33,530 nucleotides of DNA from an uncultured Clostridia bacterium. Lineage in GTDB: Bacteria > Bacillota > Clostridia > Oscillospirales > Ruminococcaceae. Within the stretch, counting starts at the first letter, position 1, and each line of letters opens with the position of its first letter. Below the pieces are notes generated by a model that saw only the letters and a program-made list of their open reading frames with translations, was not told the origin of the DNA and did not search any database. The stretch spans positions 1 to 33,530 of the forward strand of contig CAOJXI010000003.1 in NCBI GenBank assembly GCA_948465665.1, written 5' to 3'. Of the stretch, positions 1-6,748 are shown piece by piece. The position numbers and the translations under genes were made by a program.

Positions 1-113
1 GGTCGCCAGTTCAGCTCTGCTGAACTCAGCCCGCCAGAGTTGGACAAAACCTCCAAGTTTCCTCTTGCAGCCATCATCGCAAACCAACGGTTTGCGATGA
101 TGGCGTATCTAAG
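1..113. repeat. Dispersed hairpin repeat, copy 1 (cut by window start)
   Basis: This non-coding segment is closely similar to the reverse complement of 4246-4340. Its centre is a perfect 16-bp stem (70-85 with 89-104) around an AAC loop, next to a block reading as GAGTTGGACAAAACCTCC. A smaller imperfect palindrome (ccagttcagctctgctgaac) lies at the left. Part of the same motif (actggcggccagagttg) recurs near 18702-18718. No ORF is evident. It is probably a REP-like or MITE-like intergenic repeat; its boundary on the left lies outside the window. Confidence 0.6.
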
Positions 114-215
114 ACTGAAAAGCAGAAATTTTCATCGAACTCATATTACAATAGCGAAACTATCCCTGCTAAAAAAACATACAAAAATGTACAGTGGAAG
201 TGATAGCACTGCTTA

Positions 216-263
216 GAGCCTGTTTAGGATCTCAACGTGTGCGGGGAGATTCTAAACAGGCTC
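216..263. mobile_element. 48-bp miniature IS5-like element with TTA target duplication
   Basis: The ends form an inverted repeat: GAGCCTGTTTAGGATCT on the left and the complement of GAGCCTGTTTAGAATCT on the right, with one mismatch in 17. The direct repeat TTA flanks it at 213-215 and 264-266, as expected for IS5-family groups that target TNA. The first 29 bases are identical to the start of the element at 33438, so this looks like an internal-deletion derivative of that family. It has no coding capacity. Confidence 0.7.
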
Positions 264-317
264 TTAGACAAAAGAGCTATAATGAATCCACATTACATTT
301 TAGGAGGATGCAAAGCT

Positions 318-779
318 ATGAGTTTAGGAACCCATTTATTTTATGCAAGGAAAAACAAAGGGTTATCCCAAGAAATAGTTGCAGAAAAACTTGGGGTAAG
401 CAGACAGACAATTTCCAAATGGGAAACAGATGAAACCCTGCCGGATATTCAGCAGTCAAAAAGATTAGCAGTGATGTATAACCTGACATTAGACGAGTTA
501 ATCGACTTTGATATTGACGTAAAGGAAATACAAAACGCCATTGACAGGACAAGCCAGGAAGTAACCGATAAAGTTGACTGGACAAAAGCATGGGGCAAAA
601 AATACCCGATTCTGATACAATACCAAAAGGAGGTTGAAACCGCACCTTATAGGGCGGAATTAGAAAAGCTGCTGGATGATTTGCAGAAAAGATATGGATA
701 TGATGAATTAAACGCTTTTCTGGTTCTCAAGGATATCCTTGCATCTGTCTGGAAAAGCAGGAAGGAAATCCAGAAATAG
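318..779 (+). CDS. XRE-family helix-turn-helix transcriptional regulator
   Basis: A 153-aa protein with an N-terminal Cro/C1-type helix-turn-helix at about residues 5-60. The segment LSQEIVAEKLGVSRQTISKW holds the recognition helix, followed by ETDETLPD and a helix ending LTLDELIDFD. The remaining ~90 residues are charged and helical with no membrane segment; I do not recognise that part. The start is set by AGGAGG at 302-307, 10 nt before the ATG. An in-frame ATG at 237 lies inside the miniature element just upstream and is not a likely start. It is probably a DNA-binding regulator, but its targets cannot be inferred; it stands alone and converges with the phosphotransferase gene. Confidence 0.85.
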   Translation: MSLGTHLFYARKNKGLSQEIVAEKLGVSRQTISKWETDETLPDIQQSKRLAVMYNLTLDELIDFDIDVKEIQNAIDRTSQEVTDKVDWTKAWGKKYPILIQYQKEVETAPYRAELEKLLDDLQKRYGYDELNAFLVLKDILASVWKSRKEIQK

Positions 780-791
780 TTAGAATGTAGG

Positions 792-820
792 CGGCGGCTA
801 CCCAGTATGGGCAGCCGCCG
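792..820. terminator. Hairpin between convergent genes, possible bidirectional terminator
   Basis: CGGCGGCT (792-799) pairs with AGCCGCCG (813-820), and CCC pairs with GGG inside. It lies 12 nt after the stop of the XRE gene and touches the stop of the leftward phosphotransferase gene. There is no clear U-run on either side, so termination is inferred mainly from position. Confidence 0.5.
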
Positions 821-1732
821 TTAAAAAATAAATATATTGGGATCAATTTTTTCAAGCCGGCGGTACCCTCGGTTCAAAAGAGCTGTATCATTACGGCGAT
901 TTCCCAAAAGTATCTGCTGTAAAGGCCAGTAAGCGTCGTTAAGTTCCGCTTTCCTTTCTGCAATACTTGGATGGGGATGGCCGTAATGCCGCAGTACCTT
1001 CCTGCCAAATTCCTTTCCAAAATCATCTTCGCTGCAATCAAGGATACATAAAAAGTCATTATCAGGGTCTCCAACTGCAAAATCCCCGAAATCAATTACA
1101 CCATACAGACGTTTGTTTTGAAAAACCATATTATCCGAGCTGAAATCGTTGTGGACAAGACAGGGATTATACTGGAACAATTCCCTGCTTGATAAAAGGT
1201 TATCATATATTTTGCTTATCTTTGTATGTAAGAAAGAGGATAATAGACCTTTATCTTTTAAAGCAGTACATAGGTAAGTATATTCCTGGTTAAAGCGCTG
1301 GCTTTTATCCTCAACAACATCCTGGAATATTCCGCAGGAAATATCAATTTTAATCTGATGAAGTTCCTGGAGGAATTGGGCCTCATCGCTGGCTAACGCT
1401 TCCTTCTCCCTCTCAGTTAGAGTTTTATACATTTGGAAAGAAACAGGCTCCCCAGGAAGGAACGTCATAATATTGAACTGTTCACCCTGATAAACAGTTC
1501 TGGGCGTTTGGAAGGAAAGATGCTGGCGGCTAAGGAAACGATACAGGCTGAATTCCCTCTGTTGGGCAGCATGTACTTCCCTTCGTTTTGGAATTTTAGC
1601 TACAAACTGGCCGCCGCACAGCAGCACATCGCTGTCATCGCCTGACGCAAGATATTGTATTTTATCCACCTGAAATCCTAATTGGTTTAATACAGAGCGG
1701 ATTTCATAAAATTCATCCTGATAATTCAACAT
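821..1732 (-). CDS. Aminoglycoside phosphotransferase (APH)-family kinase
   Basis: A 303-aa cytoplasmic kinase-fold protein. It shows the N-lobe lysine motif FVAKIPKR (about residues 43-50), the catalytic loop LVHNDFSSDNM (Brenner-type HxDxxxxN, about 193-203) and the metal-binding IDFGD (about 212-216) followed by the APH-typical VGDPDNDF. The family transfers phosphate from ATP to aminoglycosides, macrolides, choline or other small substrates; the substrate here cannot be read from sequence, so resistance should not be assumed. An upstream in-frame ATG would add 40 residues overlapping the HD gene. I prefer the start at 1732, which has GTAGGTA 8-9 nt before it and follows the HD stop by 10 nt, suggesting co-transcription. 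Confidence 0.82.
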   Translation of the reverse strand: MLNYQDEFYEIRSVLNQLGFQVDKIQYLASGDDSDVLLCGGQFVAKIPKRREVHAAQQREFSLYRFLSRQHLSFQTPRTVYQGEQFNIMTFLPGEPVSFQMYKTLTEREKEALASDEAQFLQELHQIKIDISCGIFQDVVEDKSQRFNQEYTYLCTALKDKGLLSSFLHTKISKIYDNLLSSRELFQYNPCLVHNDFSSDNMVFQNKRLYGVIDFGDFAVGDPDNDFLCILDCSEDDFGKEFGRKVLRHYGHPHPSIAERKAELNDAYWPLQQILLGNRRNDTALLNRGYRRLEKIDPNIFIF

Positions 1733-1742
1733 TGTAAAATAC

Positions 1743-2246
1743 CTACAACTGGCATAAAAACAGCCTGTCCAAAAAACGAATTCCCGCCTGGGTGCGAAAA
1801 TACTTTTCCCGCGCCGTCCTAACGGCGTCCTCGCCGCGGTTTCCTTCATCAAGGTTTACCAAAAAGTCGGCTTCCACTAAAATTTGAAAATCCATTCCGT
1901 CGATAGCGGTATAAGTGTGATGATGCCCTACCAAAAAACTAACCCGTTCTGCCGTCTGTTCAGAAAAACCCAAAGACAGCAGCATTTCCCGCGCTGGGGC
2001 AATTCCCTCTTTTTCCTGATAAGGGCCGTCATGGCAGCCGAATTTCTCCTCAGCAGGCTTAATGCCAATATCATGGACAACCGCTGCTGTTTCCAAGGTA
2101 AAGCGGGTGTTTTCGTTCAGTCCTTCCAGCTCGCCTATGGTTTTGGCATACCCCCAGACTTTGAGAAAATGATTAATCCGTTTAGGGTTTCCAGCCTCCC
2201 AGTCAGCCATTTTATCAATCAACCGGGATATTTTTTGAAAATCCAT
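1743..2246 (-). CDS. HD-domain phosphohydrolase
   Basis: A 167-aa soluble HD-superfamily protein. The metal ligands are visible: an early histidine in INHFLKVWGYA (about residues 24-34), the HD pair in AAVVHDIGI (about 53-61), and later histidines in VGHHHTY (about 106-112). Family members are metal-dependent phosphohydrolases acting on nucleotides or related phosphoesters; the substrate is unknown. AAGGAG lies about 10 nt before the ATG. It sits between a metallophosphoesterase gene and the APH-type kinase gene, all leftward, so the three probably form one transcription unit. Confidence 0.85.
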   Translation of the reverse strand: MDFQKISRLIDKMADWEAGNPKRINHFLKVWGYAKTIGELEGLNENTRFTLETAAVVHDIGIKPAEEKFGCHDGPYQEKEGIAPAREMLLSLGFSEQTAERVSFLVGHHHTYTAIDGMDFQILVEADFLVNLDEGNRGEDAVRTAREKYFRTQAGIRFLDRLFLCQL

Positions 2247-2282
2247 CCTACATATGCTCCTTTCCTGATTTTATCCATTTTA

Positions 2283-2846
2283 TCATAAGCTGAAAAAGCT
2301 GATGATTTCCTCAGCGCTGACAGGTTTCATGATGTTGGCATCAACCCCAACATCATAGCGAAGAACCCCCTGTCTCCGGTTCTGCTCATTATAATCCCTA
2401 TGGTTATGCTGGTGTCCATGGAGGGAAATGCTTCCCCTGAAAAACCCGTTCCATTCCATAATGGGATAGTGGAATAAAATGAATCTTGTATTGCATACCT
2501 CGATTTCAGCATAATCCTGTATAGAAGTAAACAGGGATTGGTTAAAAGAGGGGTTGTCTGCAAAACGGTCATGGTTTCCCCGTATCAGGTGTTTGGTTCC
2601 TTTTAGTTCAGAGAGGGTTTCCATTGCAAGGCTTGGCCCCTTCATGGTAAAATCCCCTAAAATATAAACTTCGTCCTGAAAATCAACAAGCTGGTTCCAG
2701 TTTTTAATTAGGGCTTGATCCATCTGTTCGATATTTTGGAAAGGGCGTTTTGTGTGCCTGATAATATTTTCATGATGGAAATGCAGGTCTGACGTAAAAT
2801 ATACCAACTGTTTTCCCAGCCTTTCTTTTAACCTGATATATAACAT
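2283..2846 (-). CDS. Calcineurin-like metallophosphoesterase
   Basis: A 187-aa protein with the five blocks of the family: TSDLHFHHENI (about residues 18-28), LGDFTMKG, IRGNHDRF, FHYPI and LHGHQHNH, which supply the Asp/His/Asn ligands of a di-metal centre. The short length and the FHHENIIRHTKRPF start resemble the small bacterial phosphoesterases often annotated as phage or chromosomal putative phosphohydrolases; the substrate is unknown. No clear Shine-Dalgarno precedes the ATG at 2846. An internal TTG giving a protein that starts with VYFTSDLH, close to where relatives begin, is a real alternative. It heads the leftward run with the HD and APH-type genes. Confidence 0.85.
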   Translation of the reverse strand: MLYIRLKERLGKQLVYFTSDLHFHHENIIRHTKRPFQNIEQMDQALIKNWNQLVDFQDEVYILGDFTMKGPSLAMETLSELKGTKHLIRGNHDRFADNPSFNQSLFTSIQDYAEIEVCNTRFILFHYPIMEWNGFFRGSISLHGHQHNHRDYNEQNRRQGVLRYDVGVDANIMKPVSAEEIISFFSL

Positions 2847-2885
2847 AATACATTTTCAGGGTTTAAGCAAGTTAAAATGGACGCA

Positions 2886-2917
2886 TTGACAAACTTTTTT
2901 AGAAATGGTAGTCTAAT
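2886..2917 (+). promoter_or_regulatory. Probable sigma-A promoter for the TPR-type gene
   Basis: TTGACA at 2886-2891 is a perfect -35. The matching -10 is less clear (TAGTCT at 17-bp spacing, overlapping TCTAAT). It lies 31 nt before the ATG at 2948. Confidence 0.5.
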
Positions 2918-2947
2918 TTTATAAATTAGTATAGAAGGGATGGTTTT

Positions 2948-4111
2948 ATGGGACTTTTTTTGCAGGCAGCCCTATTTCCCGGCGGGGATATTTCTAAATG
3001 CCAGGAAGCGCTTGAGCAGTGTTCCCGCGACCCGCGGTTGTCTGTCCAAACAGATGGATGCCGCTGGAGCCAATATCCAAAGGGGTCAGCAGTTCTTTTG
3101 AACAACGACTGCTGCGATTATGAATCCCTTGCAGATAAACTTTCCCGTTTGCTGGATGTTCCTGTTATGTTATTATATATCTATGACGGCGATTACTGGG
3201 GCTATTTTCTCTGGAAAGACGGAACAAAAGAAGACGAATTCGCCAGCCTTTCCGACTATTTCAGGGAAGGCGAGCCGCCCAACAAATCGGGGGATGCCAA
3301 AAGGGTAAGCCAATATTTTAAAGTGAAGCCAGAGGACATAGAACGTTACCTTATCCCTTGGCCCGATGATGAGACAGAAGATCACGCTTATAAGGACGAT
3401 GAAGCTGTAATTGGTGATAGCTGGCAGATGGCGGATTTTATGAAAGCCTTGGGGTTTGACTATGACCAGCTTTGTCCGCCTGAACCAGAACCCGACCCGG
3501 AACCAGCCGCCGCCCCTATACAGCAAAAGAAACCTTGTATTATATACAATAATGCCCAGCCAATAGATACCCCTGTCCTGCCAAATGCCCTTACGGATCG
3601 AAAATATGCCCTCAAATGGGTAAAGGAGCTTGGGACAGAACATACAGAGGTTATCCAGGCCCTGCAAAGCAGAAAGTATAAAAGCGCGGTTCCTCTGCTT
3701 ACAGAAGCAATCCAGGCTTATCCCAACACCCCCGCTTTATACCTTCTCCGCGCTTTCTGCTGGAACCAATTGGAGGGGCTGAACCATGGGATGAGCCGCA
3801 AACCCGATATGGATCGGGATTTGACGAAATTCCTAGAGTTTGAACCGGATGACATCATGGCGCTGCGTGCCCGGTGCCCTACTGCGGCGACTACTTCCCG
3901 CTATCAGCGGCATATTTCGGATTTGACCAGGTTAATAGAGCTTGACCCGGAAAATATTGATCTTTACCAGTTGGATCGCGCTTACCGGTATCATTGGGTA
4001 GGGGATGACGATGCCGCCCGCAGGGATTTGGAGGATATTTTGCAGCGCGGGGAACTTTGGACTGTGGATTTAGTTTATCTTTGCAGGGCGTTTGGATTTG
4101 AAATGTCTTGA
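2948..4111 (+). CDS. Uncharacterised protein with C-terminal TPR-like repeats
   Basis: A 387-aa protein without signal peptide or membrane segment; I do not recognise the N-terminal domain. Residues 1-165 form an acidic, Trp/Tyr-rich globular part (VMLLYIYDGDYWGYFLWKDG). A proline/glutamate linker (PPEPEPDPEPAAAP) follows at about 178-191. The C-terminal ~155 residues contain TPR-like helices with typical spacing (SAVPLLTEAIQAYPNTPALY, LTRLIELDPENIDLYQL, AARRDLEDILQ). TPR modules mediate protein contacts, so a scaffold or adaptor role is possible but unproven. GAAGGGA lies just upstream of the ATG, behind a TTGACA promoter. A hairpin-rich intergenic region follows. Confidence 0.75.
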   Translation: MGLFLQAALFPGGDISKCQEALEQCSRDPRLSVQTDGCRWSQYPKGSAVLLNNDCCDYESLADKLSRLLDVPVMLLYIYDGDYWGYFLWKDGTKEDEFASLSDYFREGEPPNKSGDAKRVSQYFKVKPEDIERYLIPWPDDETEDHAYKDDEAVIGDSWQMADFMKALGFDYDQLCPPEPEPDPEPAAAPIQQKKPCIIYNNAQPIDTPVLPNALTDRKYALKWVKELGTEHTEVIQALQSRKYKSAVPLLTEAIQAYPNTPALYLLRAFCWNQLEGLNHGMSRKPDMDRDLTKFLEFEPDDIMALRARCPTAATTSRYQRHISDLTRLIELDPENIDLYQLDRAYRYHWVGDDDAARRDLEDILQRGELWTVDLVYLCRAFGFEMS

Positions 4112-4133
4112 TTTTGACACAAGAGTATATCTA

Positions 4134-4234
4134 TGATAAAATTACGTGGGTTCGGTAAAGCAAATTTGCGGGAAAAGGCTAAGGTGGTAAAAAGTCCAGA
4201 GGACAGCTTTTCGTCGGGCTCACGTGAATTTTAT
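4134..4234. repeat. ~100-bp segment with imperfect inverted ends
   Basis: ATAAAATTACGTGGG on the left is nearly the reverse complement of CTCACGTGAATTTTAT on the right, with a single-base difference in register. No ORF lies between. This resembles a decayed miniature element immediately next to hairpin repeat copy 2. No clear target duplication was found. Confidence 0.35.
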
Positions 4235-4245
4235 GGTTATTGATC

Positions 4246-4340
4246 TTAGGTACGCCATCATGGCAAACCGTTGGTTTGCTGGATGGCTGCAAGAGAAAAC
4301 TTGGAGGTTTTGTCCAACTCTGCGGAGTTGGACGAAGCGG
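4246..4340. repeat. Dispersed hairpin repeat, copy 2 (inverted relative to copy 1)
   Basis: This is the reverse complement of 1-113 with scattered differences. It has the same order of blocks: a GCAAACCGTTGGTTTGC hairpin, GGCTGCAAGAG and CTTGGAGGTTTTGTCCAACT. The two copies stand in inverted orientation about 4.1 kb apart and bracket the XRE-to-TPR gene block. Confidence 0.6.
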
Positions 4341-4384
4341 TTAGCTATCATCCCTTAGGCAAGGTTTCCGTTTACTTTAAGCCT

Positions 4385-4470
4385 GCTGGGGTATTTCGCG
4401 CCTGCGGGCGCGACCAGGGGGCTTTTTAGGAAAGCCCCCTGGACCCGAAACCTTTTTAATCCGCCCCAGC
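4385..4470. repeat. Nested palindromes upstream of the MoxR operon
   Basis: An outer pair GCTGGGG / CCCCAGC (4385-4391, 4464-4470) encloses CGCGCC-TGCG-GGCGCG (4397-4412) and a perfect 12-bp stem CCAGGGGGCTTT / AAAGCCCCCTGG (4414-4425, 4431-4442). A short T-run (CTTTTTAA) follows at about 4452-4459. It could terminate plus-strand transcription from the TPR gene or be a REP-like element. The 429 bases between the TPR and MoxR genes hold only repeats; I see no gene there. Confidence 0.5.
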
Positions 4471-4541
4471 TTCTACTCATCTTAGCTTATCCCCGCAAAT
4501 CAACCTTACCAAACTCACATATAACCGAACGGAGGAAAACC

Positions 4542-5537
4542 ATGGGTGAAGCGCAGCAAGCATCAAAATTTTTAGAATCCTTAAAGAAAAACCTTTCCAA
4601 AATAATGGTTGGCAAAGAACAGGCAGTAGACATGCTATTAACTGCGCTTATCTGCGGAGGCCATGTCCTAATAGAAGACCTTCCCGGTCTTGGAAAAACC
4701 ACCTTAGCGGCAGCGCTGGCGAAATCCCTGACCTGTTCATTCAAGCGGATTCAGTTCACGCCAGACGTACTTCCATCGGACGTAACCGGCTTTACCACAT
4801 ATAACCTGGCAACAGGGGAAAAGGAGGTACGTTTTGGGGCAGTAATGGCGCAGATGGTTCTGGCGGATGAAATCAACCGAACGAGTCCCAAAACCCAATC
4901 CAGTTTATTGGAAGTCATGCAGGAGCACCAGGTAACAATAGATGGAACAACATACCGTTTACCGGAACCGTTCATGGTATTGGCAACCCAGAACCCGTCT
5001 GAGCTGACCGGAACATATCCCTTGCCGGAAGCGCAGCTAGACCGGTTCTTGTTGAAGATCTCCATGGGCTATCCAACCCGTGAGGAGGAGTATTCAATCT
5101 TATCACGCCATAAACAGGCAGCAGCAGGGGAAGGAATAACCGTTAAGGAACTTGAACCAGTAGGAACCGCAGAGGATGTATTAACGCTCCGCCGTGTCTT
5201 CCAAAAAATGAAATGCAGCGATGCGGTTTTAAACTATATCGTCCAGATATCCCAAAGAAGCCGGAACAATGAACAGATAGCGTTGGGAATCAGCCCGCGC
5301 GGGTCTATCGCATTGATGGAAGCATCTATGGCACATGCACTTTTGAAGGGCCGGGACTATGTAATTCCTGACGATGTAAAGGATATGGCTGGCCCGGTTT
5401 TAGGGCATCGTGTCCGTTTAAACCTTCAGGCGAGCATGAAAAACCGTTCTGCCCAGGAAATTATGAAGGAAATAGTGTCCTCGGTAACGGTTCCAGGGGT
5501 TGCAGGGGAAACCGGTTTCTTGGGGGGAGTCCGATGA
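4542..5537 (+). CDS. MoxR-family AAA+ ATPase
   Basis: A 331-aa cytoplasmic AAA+ ATPase of the MoxR group. Walker A is DLPGLGKT (about 46-53), Walker B MVLADEINRTSP (about 105-116), and sensor 1 lies in VLATQNPSELTGTYPLPEAQ (about 147-166), a very characteristic MoxR stretch. The C-terminal lid carries ALGISPRGSIALMEAS. MoxR proteins act as chaperone-like ATPases for partners encoded next to them, here a DUF58 protein and a membrane transglutaminase. GGAGG precedes the ATG by 7 nt. The stop overlaps the next start in an ATGA, implying translational coupling. No clear promoter was found in the repeat-rich region upstream. Confidence 0.93.
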   Translation: MGEAQQASKFLESLKKNLSKIMVGKEQAVDMLLTALICGGHVLIEDLPGLGKTTLAAALAKSLTCSFKRIQFTPDVLPSDVTGFTTYNLATGEKEVRFGAVMAQMVLADEINRTSPKTQSSLLEVMQEHQVTIDGTTYRLPEPFMVLATQNPSELTGTYPLPEAQLDRFLLKISMGYPTREEEYSILSRHKQAAAGEGITVKELEPVGTAEDVLTLRRVFQKMKCSDAVLNYIVQISQRSRNNEQIALGISPRGSIALMEASMAHALLKGRDYVIPDDVKDMAGPVLGHRVRLNLQASMKNRSAQEIMKEIVSSVTVPGVAGETGFLGGVR

Positions 5538-6748
5538 GGAAGAAAAAAGGAGCGGGAGTTTTTTCGGAAATGAAGCGCCTGCGGGTTCCCTATGTAATTG
5601 TTATGGCGGCAAGCCTGTTCGCAGGGCTCCTTACAGGGATGCGGGTGTATTTTCTAATCTTCTATGTCCAGCTTTTTCTTCTGGTATTCTGCATTGCAGT
5701 TATTGTTTATACAGTTGCGTCTTTTGCATATTTACAGACAATCAGCCAGGAAGAGGCCGTAAAAGGGGATACTGTCCATCTTCATTTGGAAATACATAAT
5801 GAAAAGCCATACCCGTTTACCATGATGCAGGTGCATGTTCAGGCAGTATCCAGCAGGGAAAACAGGGTGCTTTCATTTCATCTTGCCCCAAAAGCGTCTA
5901 TTAGTTTTGATTTGCCAGTTGCCTGCCAGTGGCGCGGGGAAACCGGTATTGGGATGAGTGTGGTTGAACTGCGGGATATGTTTGGACTGGTACATATTTA
6001 TTTTCCTTTAAATTTCCTTCCCTATTACCGCCCCAGACGGCTGCTGGTATTTCCAAAGGCGGAAAAATTATCTTTAAGTATGGTAGGGAACCCCCGCCGC
6101 CTTCAGGTAAGGGGAGCCCTTACCCAGCCGTCGGATTCCGGCAATGATTTATACGGATTACAGGATTATCGGCCGGGGGATACCGACCGCCAGATTCATT
6201 GGAAGGTTTCAGCTGCCCATAACGCTTTATATACAAAATGGTATGAACGGGAAGCCCGCCCCCAGTGTATTATTTTGATTGACGATTGTATGCCCTTTTC
6301 CGGGGAAGAAGGAAAAGTAGCTGCTGACCTTCTCTGCTGTACGGCTGCTTCCCTGTCCAGATGGGCTTTGTCCCATCAAAATGGGGTTTTGCTTTGCGCA
6401 GGCTCCCCTCATATTCCCAAGGTACAAGGCGAAAGCTTCCAGGATTATTCAATGATACAGCAATGGCTTGCCCTGCTTCCTTTTGAGGGGCAAGGGGGGA
6501 TGTCCGGCGAAAATATCAGTTCAGAACTGGCTGGGGGCTTTGCCGCAGGGCTTCCTGTTTATCTGCTTACTGCTTCGCCGTCCTTGCTTGCCAATGTAAT
6601 GAATGTAATCATTCAGCGCGGGGCGCAGATGGTTTGCATATGGGCCGCCATGTCCCCTGGAGAACGTCCCTCTTTTCCTGACGGCGTTTTGGATATTCCA
6701 ATGGAACCTGGCTGTAATATTGGCACAAGATTGGGGGAACGGTTATGA
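5534..6748 (+). CDS. DUF58-domain membrane protein
   Basis: A 404-aa protein with two N-terminal membrane helices (about residues 15-65) and a cytoplasmic C-terminal part. The DUF58 signature is clear around residues 215-245 (GNDLYGLQDYRPGD then RQIHWKVSA), followed by a von Willebrand A-like strand with an acidic cluster (CIILIDD). DUF58 proteins are nearly always encoded beside MoxR ATPases and are thought to be their partners. The gene overlaps the previous and the next gene by four bases each (ATGA), the classic arrangement MoxR-DUF58-transglutaminase. Confidence 0.92.
   Translation: MRKKKGAGVFSEMKRLRVPYVIVMAASLFAGLLTGMRVYFLIFYVQLFLLVFCIAVIVYTVASFAYLQTISQEEAVKGDTVHLHLEIHNEKPYPFTMMQVHVQAVSSRENRVLSFHLAPKASISFDLPVACQWRGETGIGMSVVELRDMFGLVHIYFPLNFLPYYRPRRLLVFPKAEKLSLSMVGNPRRLQVRGALTQPSDSGNDLYGLQDYRPGDTDRQIHWKVSAAHNALYTKWYEREARPQCIILIDDCMPFSGEEGKVAADLLCCTAASLSRWALSHQNGVLLCAGSPHIPKVQGESFQDYSMIQQWLALLPFEGQGGMSGENISSELAGGFAAGLPVYLLTASPSLLANVMNVIIQRGAQMVCIWAAMSPGERPSFPDGVLDIPMEPGCNIGTRLGERL

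Noticed and set aside
237-317. Longer N-terminus for the XRE protein
   Set aside because: The added residues come from the miniature element; AGGAGG correctly spaced to the ATG at 318 and the usual start of such regulators favour the shorter form.
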